A stretch of 10,133 nucleotides of DNA. It comes from JBLIAZ01 sp047631875 (GTDB taxonomy: Bacteria; Bacteroidota; Bacteroidia; Flavobacteriales_C; GCA-002722245). The stretch covers positions 1 to 10,133 of the forward strand of contig JBLIAZ010000091.1 in the NCBI GenBank assembly GCA_047631875.1, in the 5' to 3' direction. Made by a program: the position numbers and the translations under genes. The notes beneath the pieces were generated by a model. That model ran no database searches and was not told the DNA's origin. It saw only the letters and a list, made by a program, of their open reading frames with translations. Shown here one piece after another: positions 1 through 7,203 of the stretch (position 1 is the stretch's first letter; each line of letters opens with the position of its first letter).

Positions 1-17
1 TGTCCCTGTCCCTGTCC
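1..17. repeat. Short hexanucleotide tandem repeat in the rpsC 3' end
   Basis: The plus strand reads TGTCCC twice plus a partial third copy, running off the window edge. On the coding strand this is GGACAG repeated in frame and encodes alternating Gly-Gln. It may continue beyond the window. Confidence 0.7.
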
Positions 18-701
18 TTGACCTCTTCCTTTTCCTTGCTTTTTTCCAGCATCCAAAGCGGCAAACAAGTCAACTTTTCCGTAACGTTCACCTTTACAGA
101 TCCACACCTTCACTCCTATTTTTCCATAAGTAGTTTGTGCTTCACTAAGAGCGTAATCAACATCAGCTCTAAATGTATGTAAAGGAATCCTACCATCCTT
201 TTTGTACTCAGATCTCGCCATTTCAGCTCCATTCAATCTGCCCGAAATAAGTATCTTGATTCCTTCAGCGCCCATCCTCATGGTTGAAGCGATACTCATT
301 TTCATAGCTCTTCTAAAAGCAACTCTTCCCTCTATTTGTCTTGCGATACTGTCAGCCACTAATTTAGCATCCAATTCCGGTCTTTTTATTTCGAAGATGT
401 TAATTTGAACTTCTTTATTGGAAATTCTTTTTAGTTCTTCTTTAAGCTTGTCTACTTCTTGACCTCCTTTTCCAATGATAATCCCCGGACGAGCTGTATG
501 AATTGTGACACTCACAAGTTTCATTGTCCTCTCAATGATTATTTTTGAAACTGAAGCTTTAGACAGACGTGCTCTAATGTATTCTCTGATCTTAAAATCT
601 TCTACCAGTTTATCACCAAAGTTTCTACCTCCGTACCAATTTGAGTCCCATCCTCTGATGATTCCTAATCTATTTCCTATAGGGTTAGTCTTTTGTCCCA
701 T
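1..701 (-). CDS. rpsC: 30S ribosomal protein S3 (uS3), 3' end cut by window edge
   Basis: S3 sits in the head of the small subunit at the mRNA entry channel. I translated 233 codons from the ATG at 701 without reaching a stop. The start MGQKTNPIGNRLG is typical of bacterial S3. The KH-domain GxxG loop appears as PGIIIGKGGQEVDKL (residues 72-86, GKGG at 77-80). The C-terminal domain follows, with GIKILISGRLNGAEMARSE (about 147-165) and IPLHTFRADVDYA (172-184). The visible end is low complexity: from residue 223 glycine alternates with K, R and then Q (GKGRGQGQGQG) up to the edge, so the tail length is unknown. It starts 6 nt after the rplV stop, so translation is probably coupled. No Shine-Dalgarno precedes it (AAGATACG then ATG). 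Identity is certain; only the C-terminus is missing. Confidence 0.97.
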   Translation of the reverse strand, partial: MGQKTNPIGNRLGIIRGWDSNWYGGRNFGDKLVEDFKIREYIRARLSKASVSKIIIERTMKLVSVTIHTARPGIIIGKGGQEVDKLKEELKRISNKEVQINIFEIKRPELDAKLVADSIARQIEGRVAFRRAMKMSIASTMRMGAEGIKILISGRLNGAEMARSEYKKDGRIPLHTFRADVDYALSEAQTTYGKIGVKVWICKGERYGKVDLFAALDAGKKQGKGRGQGQGQG

Positions 702-707
702 CGTATC

Positions 708-1103
708 TTACTTTTCTAATTTATTAACAAACAATGTCACGTGGTTAGATCTCTTTCTAACCCTGTGAGCCCTTCCTTGAGGAGCTGGTTGAATTCTTTT
801 TAACATTCTTGCAGAATCAACAAATACCGAAGAAATAAACAAATCTCCGCTTTCCGGAGATTCACCAGTTTTAGCTTCGTAATTGTGTATTGCTGATTTC
901 AACAATGTTTCAAGTTTCAAAGATGCTACATTTTTAGTAAACTGCAGTACATTTAACGCTTTGAACGCTTCCATACCTCTTACTAAATCAGCAATTAATC
1001 TCATCTTCCTTGGTGAGGTAGGGCAGTTATTAAGCTTCGCAAAGTATTGTTCTTTACGAGCTGCCTTCATTTCCTCAGCTTTATTTTTTTTTCTAGCACC
1101 CAT
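708..1103 (-). CDS. rplV: 50S ribosomal protein L22 (uL22)
   Basis: L22 binds 23S rRNA, and its long beta-hairpin lines the peptide exit tunnel near the macrolide site. The protein has 131 residues, about 20 more than the 110-residue E. coli protein. The excess is a lysine-rich N-terminal extension (MGARKKNKAEEMKAARKEQY) before the core motif NNCPTSPRKMRLIADLVRG (25-43). From memory, this extension is usual in Bacteroidota. The hairpin region KRIQPAPQGRAHRVRKRSNH (about 102-121) looks intact, with no insertion or deletion of the kind linked to macrolide resistance. The gene starts 12 nt after the rpsS stop and ends 6 nt before rpsC. Its upstream is A-rich (AAAAACACTTAATA) with no Shine-Dalgarno. 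Confidence 0.98.
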   Translation of the reverse strand: MGARKKNKAEEMKAARKEQYFAKLNNCPTSPRKMRLIADLVRGMEAFKALNVLQFTKNVASLKLETLLKSAIHNYEAKTGESPESGDLFISSVFVDSARMLKRIQPAPQGRAHRVRKRSNHVTLFVNKLEK

Positions 1104-1115
1104 TATTAAGTGTTT

Positions 1116-1385
1116 TTATTTTTTACCTTTCTTGATGTGTCCTCTATATGTACGCGTTGGAGCAAATTCACCTAATTTATGCCCAACCATATTTTCTGTT
1201 ACATAAACAGGAATAAATTTATTTCCATTATGCACTGCTATTGTCATTCCAACAAAATCAGGAGTAATCATAGATGCTCTTGACCATGTTTTTATCACAC
1301 TCTTTTTTCCAGACTCTTGACTTGCAGCAACTCTAAGCGCTAACTTATAATGTACAAAAGGTGGTTTTTTTAACGATCTTGCCAT
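1116..1385 (-). CDS. rpsS: 30S ribosomal protein S19 (uS19)
   Basis: S19 forms a complex with S13 in the 30S head and contacts the A-site tRNA region. The 89 residues match the family length (92 in E. coli). The start MARSLKKPPFV and the conserved core WSRASMITPDFVGMTIAVHN (about 34-53), then GHKLGEFAPTRTYRGH (68-83), identify it. It lies 6 nt after the rplB stop and 12 nt before rplV, in the standard L2-S19-L22-S3 order. There is no good Shine-Dalgarno; the purine run GGAGAAAAAAA upstream belongs to the last codons of rplB and lies too far from the start. Confidence 0.98.
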   Translation of the reverse strand: MARSLKKPPFVHYKLALRVAASQESGKKSVIKTWSRASMITPDFVGMTIAVHNGNKFIPVYVTENMVGHKLGEFAPTRTYRGHIKKGKK

Positions 1386-1391
1386 TTTATA

Positions 1392-2216
1392 TTATTTTTT
1401 TCTCCTTTCAATGATGTATTTACTCGATGCTTTCTTTAGTGACCTAGTTTTGAAACCTTTAGCAGGTATACCATTTCTAGATCTTGGATGCCCTCCTGAA
1501 GACCTTCCTTCACCTCCACCCATTGGGTGATCAACAGGATTCATAGCAACACCTCTTACTCTTGGTCTTCTACCTTGCCACCTACTTCTACCAGCTTTTC
1601 CACTGACTTCAAGTTGATGATCTGAATTTGATACTACACCAATAGTAGCTAAACAGGTAATCAAGATTTGCCTTGTTTCACCTGAAGGCATTTTAATAAT
1701 TGCAAACTTTCCGTCTCTTGCAGATAGCTGGGCGTAAGTCCCTGCACTCCTAGCCATGATCCCTCCTTGTCCAGGACGTAATTCGATATTGTGAATTAAG
1801 GAACCTAAAGGAATTTCTGACAATGGCAAAGCGTTTCCAACTTCAGCAACAGCATCTTTTCCTGACTGCAATTTTGCTCCGACTTCTAAACCTGCTGGTG
1901 CAATAATGTATGCTTTTTCACCATCTGCATAATATAATAATGCAATTCTAGCGGTCCTGTTCGGGTCATACTCAATTGATTTTACTGTAGCTGGAATTCC
2001 ATGCTTAGTTCTTTTAAAATCAATTATTCTGTACCTTTTCTTGTGCCCCCCTCCAACATTTCGGATGGTCATCTTTCCAGTGTCATTTCTTCCACCTTTG
2101 TTATTATGCTTAAGCAACAAAGACTTCTCAGGCGTACTCTTTGTAATTTCTTCAAAGGTAGTAGCTAATTTATGTCTTTGACCTGGTGTTATTGGTCTAA
2201 ATTTTCTTAATGCCAT
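1392..2216 (-). CDS. rplB: 50S ribosomal protein L2 (uL2)
   Basis: L2 is a primary 23S rRNA-binding protein needed for subunit association and peptidyl-transferase activity. The 274 residues match E. coli (273). Visible features are MALRKFRPITPGQRH at the N-terminus, IRNVGGGHKKRYRIIDFKR (51-69) in the RNA-binding domain, and a C-terminal segment with RSRWQGRRPRVRGVAMNPVD (210-229) followed by HPMGGGEG. His230 in VDHP corresponds to E. coli His229 (mature numbering), which is important for activity, and it is kept. The next histidine of the E. coli motif (VDHPHGG) is Met232 here. From memory that substitution is common in Bacteroidota, so it is not a defect. The gene begins 4 nt after the rplW stop. 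Confidence 0.98.
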   Translation of the reverse strand: MALRKFRPITPGQRHKLATTFEEITKSTPEKSLLLKHNNKGGRNDTGKMTIRNVGGGHKKRYRIIDFKRTKHGIPATVKSIEYDPNRTARIALLYYADGEKAYIIAPAGLEVGAKLQSGKDAVAEVGNALPLSEIPLGSLIHNIELRPGQGGIMARSAGTYAQLSARDGKFAIIKMPSGETRQILITCLATIGVVSNSDHQLEVSGKAGRSRWQGRRPRVRGVAMNPVDHPMGGGEGRSSGGHPRSRNGIPAKGFKTRSLKKASSKYIIERRKK

Positions 2217-2220
2217 TATT

Positions 2221-2508
2221 CTAAATATTACCGTAAATATCTATTACATCACCTTCTTTCAAAGTGACAATGGCCTTCTTGAAAGATGCTGTTTTACCAT
2301 CTAGCTGCCATGTTTTTTTATTTCTCTTAAGCTTACCTGCATATCTCATAGTATTAACAGCTTCAACTGTCACACCATATGTCTGCTCAATAACCTTTTT
2401 AATTTCGACCTTGTTTGCGTTTTTATGAACTTCAAACGAGTACCGTCCCAAATTCTCTGTGAGAGCATTTGCTTTTTCTGTTATGATTGGTTTTACTATC
2501 AAACTCAT
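2221..2508 (-). CDS. rplW: 50S ribosomal protein L23 (uL23)
   Basis: L23 lies at the exit of the peptide tunnel and is the main docking site for trigger factor and SRP. The 95 residues fit the family (100 in E. coli). MSLIVKPIITEKA at the start, YSFEVHKNANKVEIKKVIEQ (23-42) and VTVEAVNTMRYAGKLKR (46-62) are the usual L23 core. The tail KKAIVTLKEGDVIDIYGN gives the last strand. The upstream sequence AAAAAAAGGTTAGAAA has an AGG 8 nt before the ATG, the nearest thing to a Shine-Dalgarno in this operon, but it is weak. It follows rplD after 26 nt and leads into rplB with 4 nt between. Confidence 0.97.
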   Translation of the reverse strand: MSLIVKPIITEKANALTENLGRYSFEVHKNANKVEIKKVIEQTYGVTVEAVNTMRYAGKLKRNKKTWQLDGKTASFKKAIVTLKEGDVIDIYGNI

Positions 2509-2534
2509 TTTTCTAACCTTTTTTTAGCCTTATT

Positions 2535-3161
2535 TCAGCTAAGTGCTTTCTCAATTGAACTCACTGAACTTTCAGCAAGAATTAATTTATTACAATTCAT
2601 CAAATCGTAAGTATTAAGTTCTTTCACACTTAACACCGTTACTTTTTGAATATTTTTTGAAGACAAATAAACGTTTCTGTCATATTCATTCAATACCACA
2701 GTAACTCTTTTTCCTGCTAATTCTAATGAATTCAATACTGAAACAAATTCTTTCGTTTTTGGTAAATCAAAATTAAAATCTTCTATAATAAGAAGTTTAT
2801 CATTTTTAGCTTGATTAGACAGTGCTGTCTTTCTAGCTAATGATTTTACTTTTTTGTTCAATTTAAAACGGTAATCTCTCGGCTCTGGCCCAAATACTCT
2901 ACCTCCACCTCTAAACAATGGGTTTTTAATATCCCCAGCTCTTGCTCCACCAGTACCTTTTTGTTTTTTAATCTTTCTTCTACTACCTCTTATTTCAGAT
3001 CTTTCTTTTGCCTTATGAGTCCCTTGTCTCTTATTAGCCAAATGCTGCTTAACATCTAGGTATACTACGTGGTCATTATCATCGGCAGCAAATACTGCTT
3101 TTGACAACGATACTTTTCTACCCGTGTCTTTTCCTTGTTTATCTAATACTGCTAATTCCAT
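2535..3161 (-). CDS. rplD: 50S ribosomal protein L4 (uL4)
   Basis: L4 binds 23S rRNA and sends an extended loop into the peptide tunnel opposite L22. The 208 residues fit the family (201 in E. coli). The start is MELAVLDKQGKDTGRKV. The loop is recognised by YLDVKQHLANKRQGTHKAKE (34-53) and KKQKGTGGARAGDIKNPLFR (65-84), followed by GGGRVFGPEPRDYRFKLNKK (85-104). No insertion is seen in the loop, where macrolide-resistance changes occur in other bacteria. In E. coli L4 represses its own operon through a leader before rpsJ; the rpsJ upstream gap here is too short for that leader. The ATG is separated from the rplC stop by a single base, which implies translational coupling. Confidence 0.98.
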   Translation of the reverse strand: MELAVLDKQGKDTGRKVSLSKAVFAADDNDHVVYLDVKQHLANKRQGTHKAKERSEIRGSRRKIKKQKGTGGARAGDIKNPLFRGGGRVFGPEPRDYRFKLNKKVKSLARKTALSNQAKNDKLLIIEDFNFDLPKTKEFVSVLNSLELAGKRVTVVLNEYDRNVYLSSKNIQKVTVLSVKELNTYDLMNCNKLILAESSVSSIEKALS

Positions 3162-3162
3162 C

Positions 3163-3777
3163 TTACTTTTCGATTATAACGTATGATCCTTTTGCACCTG
3201 GAACACAACCAGAAACAACAAGTATGTTTTTTTCTGCAAGTACTTTTACTACTTTCAAATTTTCCATTTTAATAGAATCTCCACCCATTCTACCAGCCAT
3301 TTTCATTCCTTTAAAAACTCTCGCTGGCCAAGATGCTGCACCAATTGAACCTGGAGCTCTTAATCTGTTATGTTGACCATGAGTTGCACCACCTACACCG
3401 GCAAAATTGTGCCTTTTAACAACTCCTTGAAAACCTTTTCCTTTTGAAACCCCGCTAACGTCAACAAATTCACCTTCCTGAAATAGTTCGACAGAAATTT
3501 CATCGCCTAGCTGCTTATCATCAAAACCGTCAAATTCAACTAATTTTGCTTTTGGAGAAACCTTTGCTTTTTTGAAGTGACCTGCTCTTGCAGCTGTAAC
3601 GTTCTTGTCACTTTTATCACCATACGCTAATTGAACAGCGTTGTAACCATCTGTTTCGGAAGTTTTAACTTGCGTTACAAAACAAGGACCTGCTTGAATA
3701 ACCGTACAAGGGGTGTTCTTTCCCTCTGGGCTAAATATGCTAGTCATTCCGACTTTCTTACCTATTATTCCTGACAT
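3163..3777 (-). CDS. rplC: 50S ribosomal protein L3 (uL3)
   Basis: L3 is an early assembly protein of the large subunit, with a loop reaching toward the peptidyl-transferase centre. The 204 residues match the family (209 in E. coli). Diagnostic stretches are MSGIIGKKVGMTSIF (1-15), VDVSGVSKGKGFQGVVKRHN (105-124), THGQHNRLRAPGSIG (132-146) and RVFKGMKMAGRMGG (153-166). In E. coli the loop reads GSIGQNQTPGKVF, and the second glutamine is methylated by PrmB. Here it is GSIGAASWPARVF, so that target is absent. I believe this is the normal state in Bacteroidota. The gene follows rpsJ after 50 nt, the largest gap in the operon, which holds a small hairpin. It ends 1 nt before rplD. Confidence 0.98.
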   Translation of the reverse strand: MSGIIGKKVGMTSIFSPEGKNTPCTVIQAGPCFVTQVKTSETDGYNAVQLAYGDKSDKNVTAARAGHFKKAKVSPKAKLVEFDGFDDKQLGDEISVELFQEGEFVDVSGVSKGKGFQGVVKRHNFAGVGGATHGQHNRLRAPGSIGAASWPARVFKGMKMAGRMGGDSIKMENLKVVKVLAEKNILVVSGCVPGAKGSYVIIEK

Positions 3778-3782
3778 CGAAT

Positions 3783-3797
3783 AAACTTTTTAAGTTT
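3783..3797 (-). promoter_or_regulatory. Perfect small inverted repeat just before the rplC start
   Basis: The 6-bp arms AAACTT and AAGTTT are separated by three bases. In the transcript the hairpin would be AAACUU-AAA-AAGUUU, ending 5 nt before the rplC ATG at 3777. The stem is AU-rich and weak. Upstream, the transcript has AAGATAAGATAAG, a short direct repeat. It may tune rplC translation or be a chance event. Confidence 0.3.
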
Positions 3798-3827
3798 GTG
3801 CTTATCTTATCTTAATTACTCTATTAA

Positions 3828-4133
3828 CTATACTTTGATTTCTACCTCAACTCCACTTGGTAATTCAAGCTTCATTAATGCATCAACCGTTTTAGACGAA
3901 GGGCTGTATATATCCATCAATCTTTTATACGAACTTACTTGAAACTGCTCTCTCGCCTTTTTGTTCACATGTGTCGCTTTTAACACAGTAAAAATTCGCT
4001 TGTGAGTTGGTAATGGAATTGGTCCATTTACTACAGCTCCAGTTGACTTCACTGTTTTCACAATTTTCTCAGCTGACTTGTCAACTAAATTGTGATCGTA
4101 AGACTTTAATTTTATTCTAATTTTTTGGCTCAT
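3828..4133 (-). CDS. rpsJ: 30S ribosomal protein S10 (uS10)
   Basis: S10 belongs to the 30S head; in complex with NusB it also takes part in transcription antitermination. The 101 residues match the family (103 in E. coli). The core TGAVVNGPIPLPTHKRIFTV (31-50), HVNKKAREQF (55-64) and KTVDALMKLELPSGVEVEI at the C-terminus identify it. The residues near E. coli Val57, where tigecycline-resistance changes occur, are the wild-type HVNK (Val56 here). The gene starts 31 nt after the fusA stop. That gap is AT-rich with a duplicated ATTCTAA heptamer and is too short for an E. coli-style S10 leader. In many bacteria a tuf gene lies between fusA and rpsJ; it is absent here. Confidence 0.98.
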   Translation of the reverse strand: MSQKIRIKLKSYDHNLVDKSAEKIVKTVKSTGAVVNGPIPLPTHKRIFTVLKATHVNKKAREQFQVSSYKRLMDIYSPSSKTVDALMKLELPSGVEVEIKV

Positions 4134-4164
4134 CGTATATTAAATTCTAAATTCTAAATACTTT

Positions 4165-6270
4165 CTATTTAGCAGTTACTTTTCCATTTGCTTTCGCTAT
4201 CACCTCATCAGCTATACCTCTTGGACATGCATCAAAGTTTGAAAACTCCATAGATGAAGATGCTCTTCCTGAAGACATAGTTCTCAATGCCGTAACATAT
4301 CCAAACATTTCAGACAAAGGAACTTTTCCTTTAATCACCTTAGCTCCCGCTTTGTCATCCATTCCGTCAACCAAACCTCTTCTTCTATTCAAATCACCTA
4401 CTATGTCACCCATGTTCACTTCAGGAGTAACCACTTCAATTTTCATTATTGGTTCCAAAATAACAGGACTTGCCTTAGGAATTGCGTTTCTAAATGCCAG
4501 TTTTGCTGCTAACTCAAACGACAATTGATCCGAATCCACTGGGTGGAAAGAACCATCAGTTAAAGTTACTTTTAGACTATCCATTTGATAACCAGCTAAA
4601 GGGCCATTAAGCATAGCTTCTTTAAATCCTTTCTCCACTGACGGGACGAATTCTTTAGGAATGTTACCTCCTTTAATTTTATTAATAAACTCTAAACCTT
4701 CCTTTTCGTCGGTCCTTGGCTCGATAATTACTTTTATATCAGCAAACTTACCTCTACCACCAGATTGTTTTTTAAATATTTCTCTGTGATCGATACTTGC
4801 TGTAATTGCTTCCTTATACGTTACCTGCGGAGCACCTTGGTTACATTCAACTCCAAACTCTCTTCGTAACCTGTCTAAGATAATATCCAAGTGCAATTCA
4901 CCCATCCCACTCAATACTGTTTGACCAGAATCGTCATCAGTGTGAATGGTCAAAGTTGGATCTTCCTCACTTAACTTTCCTAAACCAACACCCAATTTCT
5001 CAATGTCGGCTTGAGTTTTTGGCTCAATTGCAATTCCAATTACTGGATCAGGGAAGTCCATTGATTCCAAAACTATAGGATGCTTCACATCACAAAGTGT
5101 ATCTCCTGTTCTAATGTCTTTAAATCCTACTAAAGCAGCTATATCTCCACAACCTAACTCGTCAATTTGATTTTGCTTGTTAGCATGCATCTGAAAGATT
5201 CTTGAAATACGTTCTTTGTTTCCAGTACGTGTATTCAAAACATATGAACCTGCAGGAAGTACACCCGCATAAGATCTTGTAAAACACAATCTACCCACAA
5301 AAGGGTCGGTAGCGATTTTAAAAGCTAATGCTGTAAATGGTTCGTCAGCAGAAGGCTTTCTGCTCTCTTCTTCCTCTGTCTTTGGATTTATTCCAATAAT
5401 AGCTTCAGTATCCATTGGAGATGGTAATATCTCCATTACCATGTCAAGCATTGATTGCACTCCTTTGTTTTTGAAGGCAGAACCACACATCAAAGGAACA
5501 ACCTTTCCAGCAATAGTAGCTTCTCTTAATGCATTCAATACTTCTTTCTCAGTCAAAGACTCAGGATCTTCAAAGTATTTCTCCATCAATCTATCATCAA
5601 ATTCAGCAACCGCCTCTAACAACTCTTCTCTGTATTGAGTTGCTTCTTCTAATACATCCTCTGGAATTGGAACTTCCTCAAAAGTCATTCCTTGATCCTC
5701 TTCATTCCAAATAATTCCTTTGAAGTTGATTAAATCAACCACACCTTTAAATTCTGATTCGTTTCCAATTGGAATCTGCAATGGCAGTGCATGACTACCT
5801 AACATTTCTTTTACTTGTTTTGCAACGTTCAAGAAATCAGCACCTTGTCTGTCCATTTTATTTACAAAACCAATTCTTGGAACGTTGTAATTGTTAGCAA
5901 GTCTCCAGTTAGTTTCTGATTGTGGTTCAACACCATCAACAGCACTAAACAAAAATACTAAACCATCAAGAACCCTTAAAGACCTGTTAACTTCCACCGT
6001 GAAATCAACGTGTCCTGGTGTATCAATAATGTTCACATGATACTCGTCTCCTCTATAATCCCACTTTAAAGTAGTAGCAGCAGAAGTAATAGTAATTCCT
6101 CTTTCTTGCTCTTGTTCCATCCAGTCCATTGTAGCAGCACCATCATGCACTTCTCCAATTTTGTGTGAAACTCCACCGTAATATAAAATACGTTCTGTAG
6201 TAGTTGTTTTTCCAGCATCAATATGTGCTGCAATTCCAATGTTCCTAGTATATTTTAAATCTCTTGCCAT
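4165..6270 (-). CDS. fusA: Translation elongation factor G (EF-G)
   Basis: EF-G is the GTPase that drives tRNA and mRNA translocation and, with RRF, ribosome recycling. The 701 residues match the canonical protein. The G domain has all motifs: G1 AHIDAGKT (15-22), G2 RGITI (57-61), G3 DTPGH with catalytic His87 (83-87), G4 NKMD (137-140) and G5 GSAFK (263-267). Domain II starts near 312. Domain III carries SGMGELHLDIILDRL (about 454-468). Domain IV has SGGRGKFAD (503-511) and the tip sequence FHPVDSDQL with His near 576. Domain V ends with MFGYVTALRTMSSGRASSSM. All key residues are kept, so this is the main translocation factor and not a degenerate paralogue. It starts 24 nt after rpsG; the upstream ACTAGGTTAATATTACC holds an AGG too distant for a good ribosome-binding site. 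Confidence 0.99.
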   Translation of the reverse strand: MARDLKYTRNIGIAAHIDAGKTTTTERILYYGGVSHKIGEVHDGAATMDWMEQEQERGITITSAATTLKWDYRGDEYHVNIIDTPGHVDFTVEVNRSLRVLDGLVFLFSAVDGVEPQSETNWRLANNYNVPRIGFVNKMDRQGADFLNVAKQVKEMLGSHALPLQIPIGNESEFKGVVDLINFKGIIWNEEDQGMTFEEVPIPEDVLEEATQYREELLEAVAEFDDRLMEKYFEDPESLTEKEVLNALREATIAGKVVPLMCGSAFKNKGVQSMLDMVMEILPSPMDTEAIIGINPKTEEEESRKPSADEPFTALAFKIATDPFVGRLCFTRSYAGVLPAGSYVLNTRTGNKERISRIFQMHANKQNQIDELGCGDIAALVGFKDIRTGDTLCDVKHPIVLESMDFPDPVIGIAIEPKTQADIEKLGVGLGKLSEEDPTLTIHTDDDSGQTVLSGMGELHLDIILDRLRREFGVECNQGAPQVTYKEAITASIDHREIFKKQSGGRGKFADIKVIIEPRTDEKEGLEFINKIKGGNIPKEFVPSVEKGFKEAMLNGPLAGYQMDSLKVTLTDGSFHPVDSDQLSFELAAKLAFRNAIPKASPVILEPIMKIEVVTPEVNMGDIVGDLNRRRGLVDGMDDKAGAKVIKGKVPLSEMFGYVTALRTMSSGRASSSMEFSNFDACPRGIADEVIAKANGKVTAK

Positions 6271-6294
6271 GGTAATATTAACCTAGTGTTTTTA

Positions 6295-6765
6295 TTAAAA
6301 TCTAAAATGAGAAAAAGCTTTGTTTGCTTCAGCCATTCGGTGAGTATCTTCTTTCTTTTTGTAAGCAGCTCCTTCTTCTTTAGATGCAGCTAAAAATTCT
6401 GCAGCTAATTTCTCTCCCATGGTCTTTTCGTTTCTTTTTCTTGAAAACCCAATCAACCATTTCATAGCCAATGCCATCTTTCTATCATCTCTAACAGGTG
6501 ATGGAATTTGGTAAGTTGAACCACCAACTCTTCTACTTTTCACCTCTACTGCTGGAGTAACATTAGACAATGCCTTTTTGAACACCTCTAACGCCTCTAC
6601 ATCTTCAGACTTAGTTCCAATAATATCAATCGCTTGATAGAATATTTTATACGAAGTTGATTTTTTACCGTCCAACATTAAGTTGTTTACAAACCTAGTT
6701 ACGACCGTGTCGTTAAACTTCGGATCTGGTAAAATGTACCTTTTTTTAGCTCTACTTTTCCTCAT
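6295..6765 (-). CDS. rpsG: 30S ribosomal protein S7 (uS7)
   Basis: S7 nucleates assembly of the 30S head and touches tRNA in the E site. The 156 residues equal the common bacterial length. The start MRKSRAKKRYILPDPKFND, the RNA-binding stretch NVTPAVEVKSRRVGGSTYQI (68-87), and the C-terminal helix KKEDTHRMAEANKAFSHFRF (137-156) identify it. In E. coli S7 represses the str operon by binding a structured rpsL-rpsG spacer of roughly 100 nt. Here the spacer is only 21 nt, so that mechanism cannot exist in the same form. The upstream sequence TAATAGTTCAAAGTA shows no Shine-Dalgarno. Confidence 0.98.
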   Translation of the reverse strand: MRKSRAKKRYILPDPKFNDTVVTRFVNNLMLDGKKSTSYKIFYQAIDIIGTKSEDVEALEVFKKALSNVTPAVEVKSRRVGGSTYQIPSPVRDDRKMALAMKWLIGFSRKRNEKTMGEKLAAEFLAASKEEGAAYKKKEDTHRMAEANKAFSHFRF

Positions 6766-6786
6766 TACTTTGAACTATTATCTTAA

Positions 6787-7161
6787 TTATTTCTTAGGAC
6801 GCTTAGCGCCATATTTTGACCTTCTTTGTAATCTTCCTTGAACACCTGACGTGTCCAAAGTCCCTCTAACAACATGGTATTTAACACCAGGTAAATCCTT
6901 TACCCTACCCCCCCTTACCAACACAATCGAGTGCTCTTGTAAGTTATGTCCTTCTCCTCCAATGTATGCTGAAACCTCTATTCCATTTGTCAACCTCACC
7001 CTTGCAACTTTTCTCATTGCTGAATTTGGTTTTTTAGGAGTAGTAGTATAAACCCTAGTACAAACCCCTCTTCTTTGTGGGCATGCGTTCAATGCGGCAG
7101 ATTTACTCTTCCTGGATTTGTTTACCCTTCCTTTCTTAATAAGCTGTTGTATAGTTGGCAT
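6787..7161 (-). CDS. rpsL: 30S ribosomal protein S12 (uS12)
   Basis: S12 sits at the decoding centre and helps control accuracy. The 124 residues match E. coli (124). The start is MPTIQQLIKKGRVNKSRKSK. The two loops known for streptomycin resistance are wild type: TTTPKKPNSAMRK with Lys43, and GGRVKDLPGVKYH with Lys88. Asp89 is the residue methylthiolated by RimO in other bacteria. The C-terminus is RSKYGAKRPKK. This is the first gene of the operon. The start at 7161 has a leader of roughly 55 nt back to the predicted transcription start and no Shine-Dalgarno (AACATATAGAT then ATG). Sequence alone predicts a streptomycin-sensitive S12. Confidence 0.99.
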   Translation of the reverse strand: MPTIQQLIKKGRVNKSRKSKSAALNACPQRRGVCTRVYTTTPKKPNSAMRKVARVRLTNGIEVSAYIGGEGHNLQEHSIVLVRGGRVKDLPGVKYHVVRGTLDTSGVQGRLQRRSKYGAKRPKK

Positions 7162-7203
7162 ATCTATATGTTAATCACTTGTTTACAAACATTACACAAA
7201 TTA

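Noticed and set aside
505..768. 87-codon plus-strand ORF over rpsC and the end of rplV
   Set aside because: Antisense shadow of two certain genes, with no recognisable motif.
883..1206. 107-codon plus-strand ORF opposite rplV and rpsS
   Set aside because: It lies antisense to two certain ribosomal genes and its hydrophobic, Leu/Phe-rich product looks like a reading-frame shadow.
2091..2216. Possible defect in L2 or other r-proteins signalling a pseudogene or second copy
   Set aside because: All operon genes are full length with key residues intact, and the Met for His change in the L2 motif (residue 232) fits the lineage.
4144..4157. Duplicated ATTCTAA heptamer between fusA and rpsJ
   Set aside because: Two copies in a short AT-rich spacer are not enough to suggest function.
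7179..7188. Small palindrome TTGTTTACAA in the rpsL leader
   Set aside because: Four-base arms in AT-rich DNA are common by chance; no conservation can be judged here.
7175..7192. Five-codon upstream ORF (MFVNK) in the rpsL leader
   Set aside because: So short an ORF is expected by chance in a leader of this length, and nothing supports its translation.
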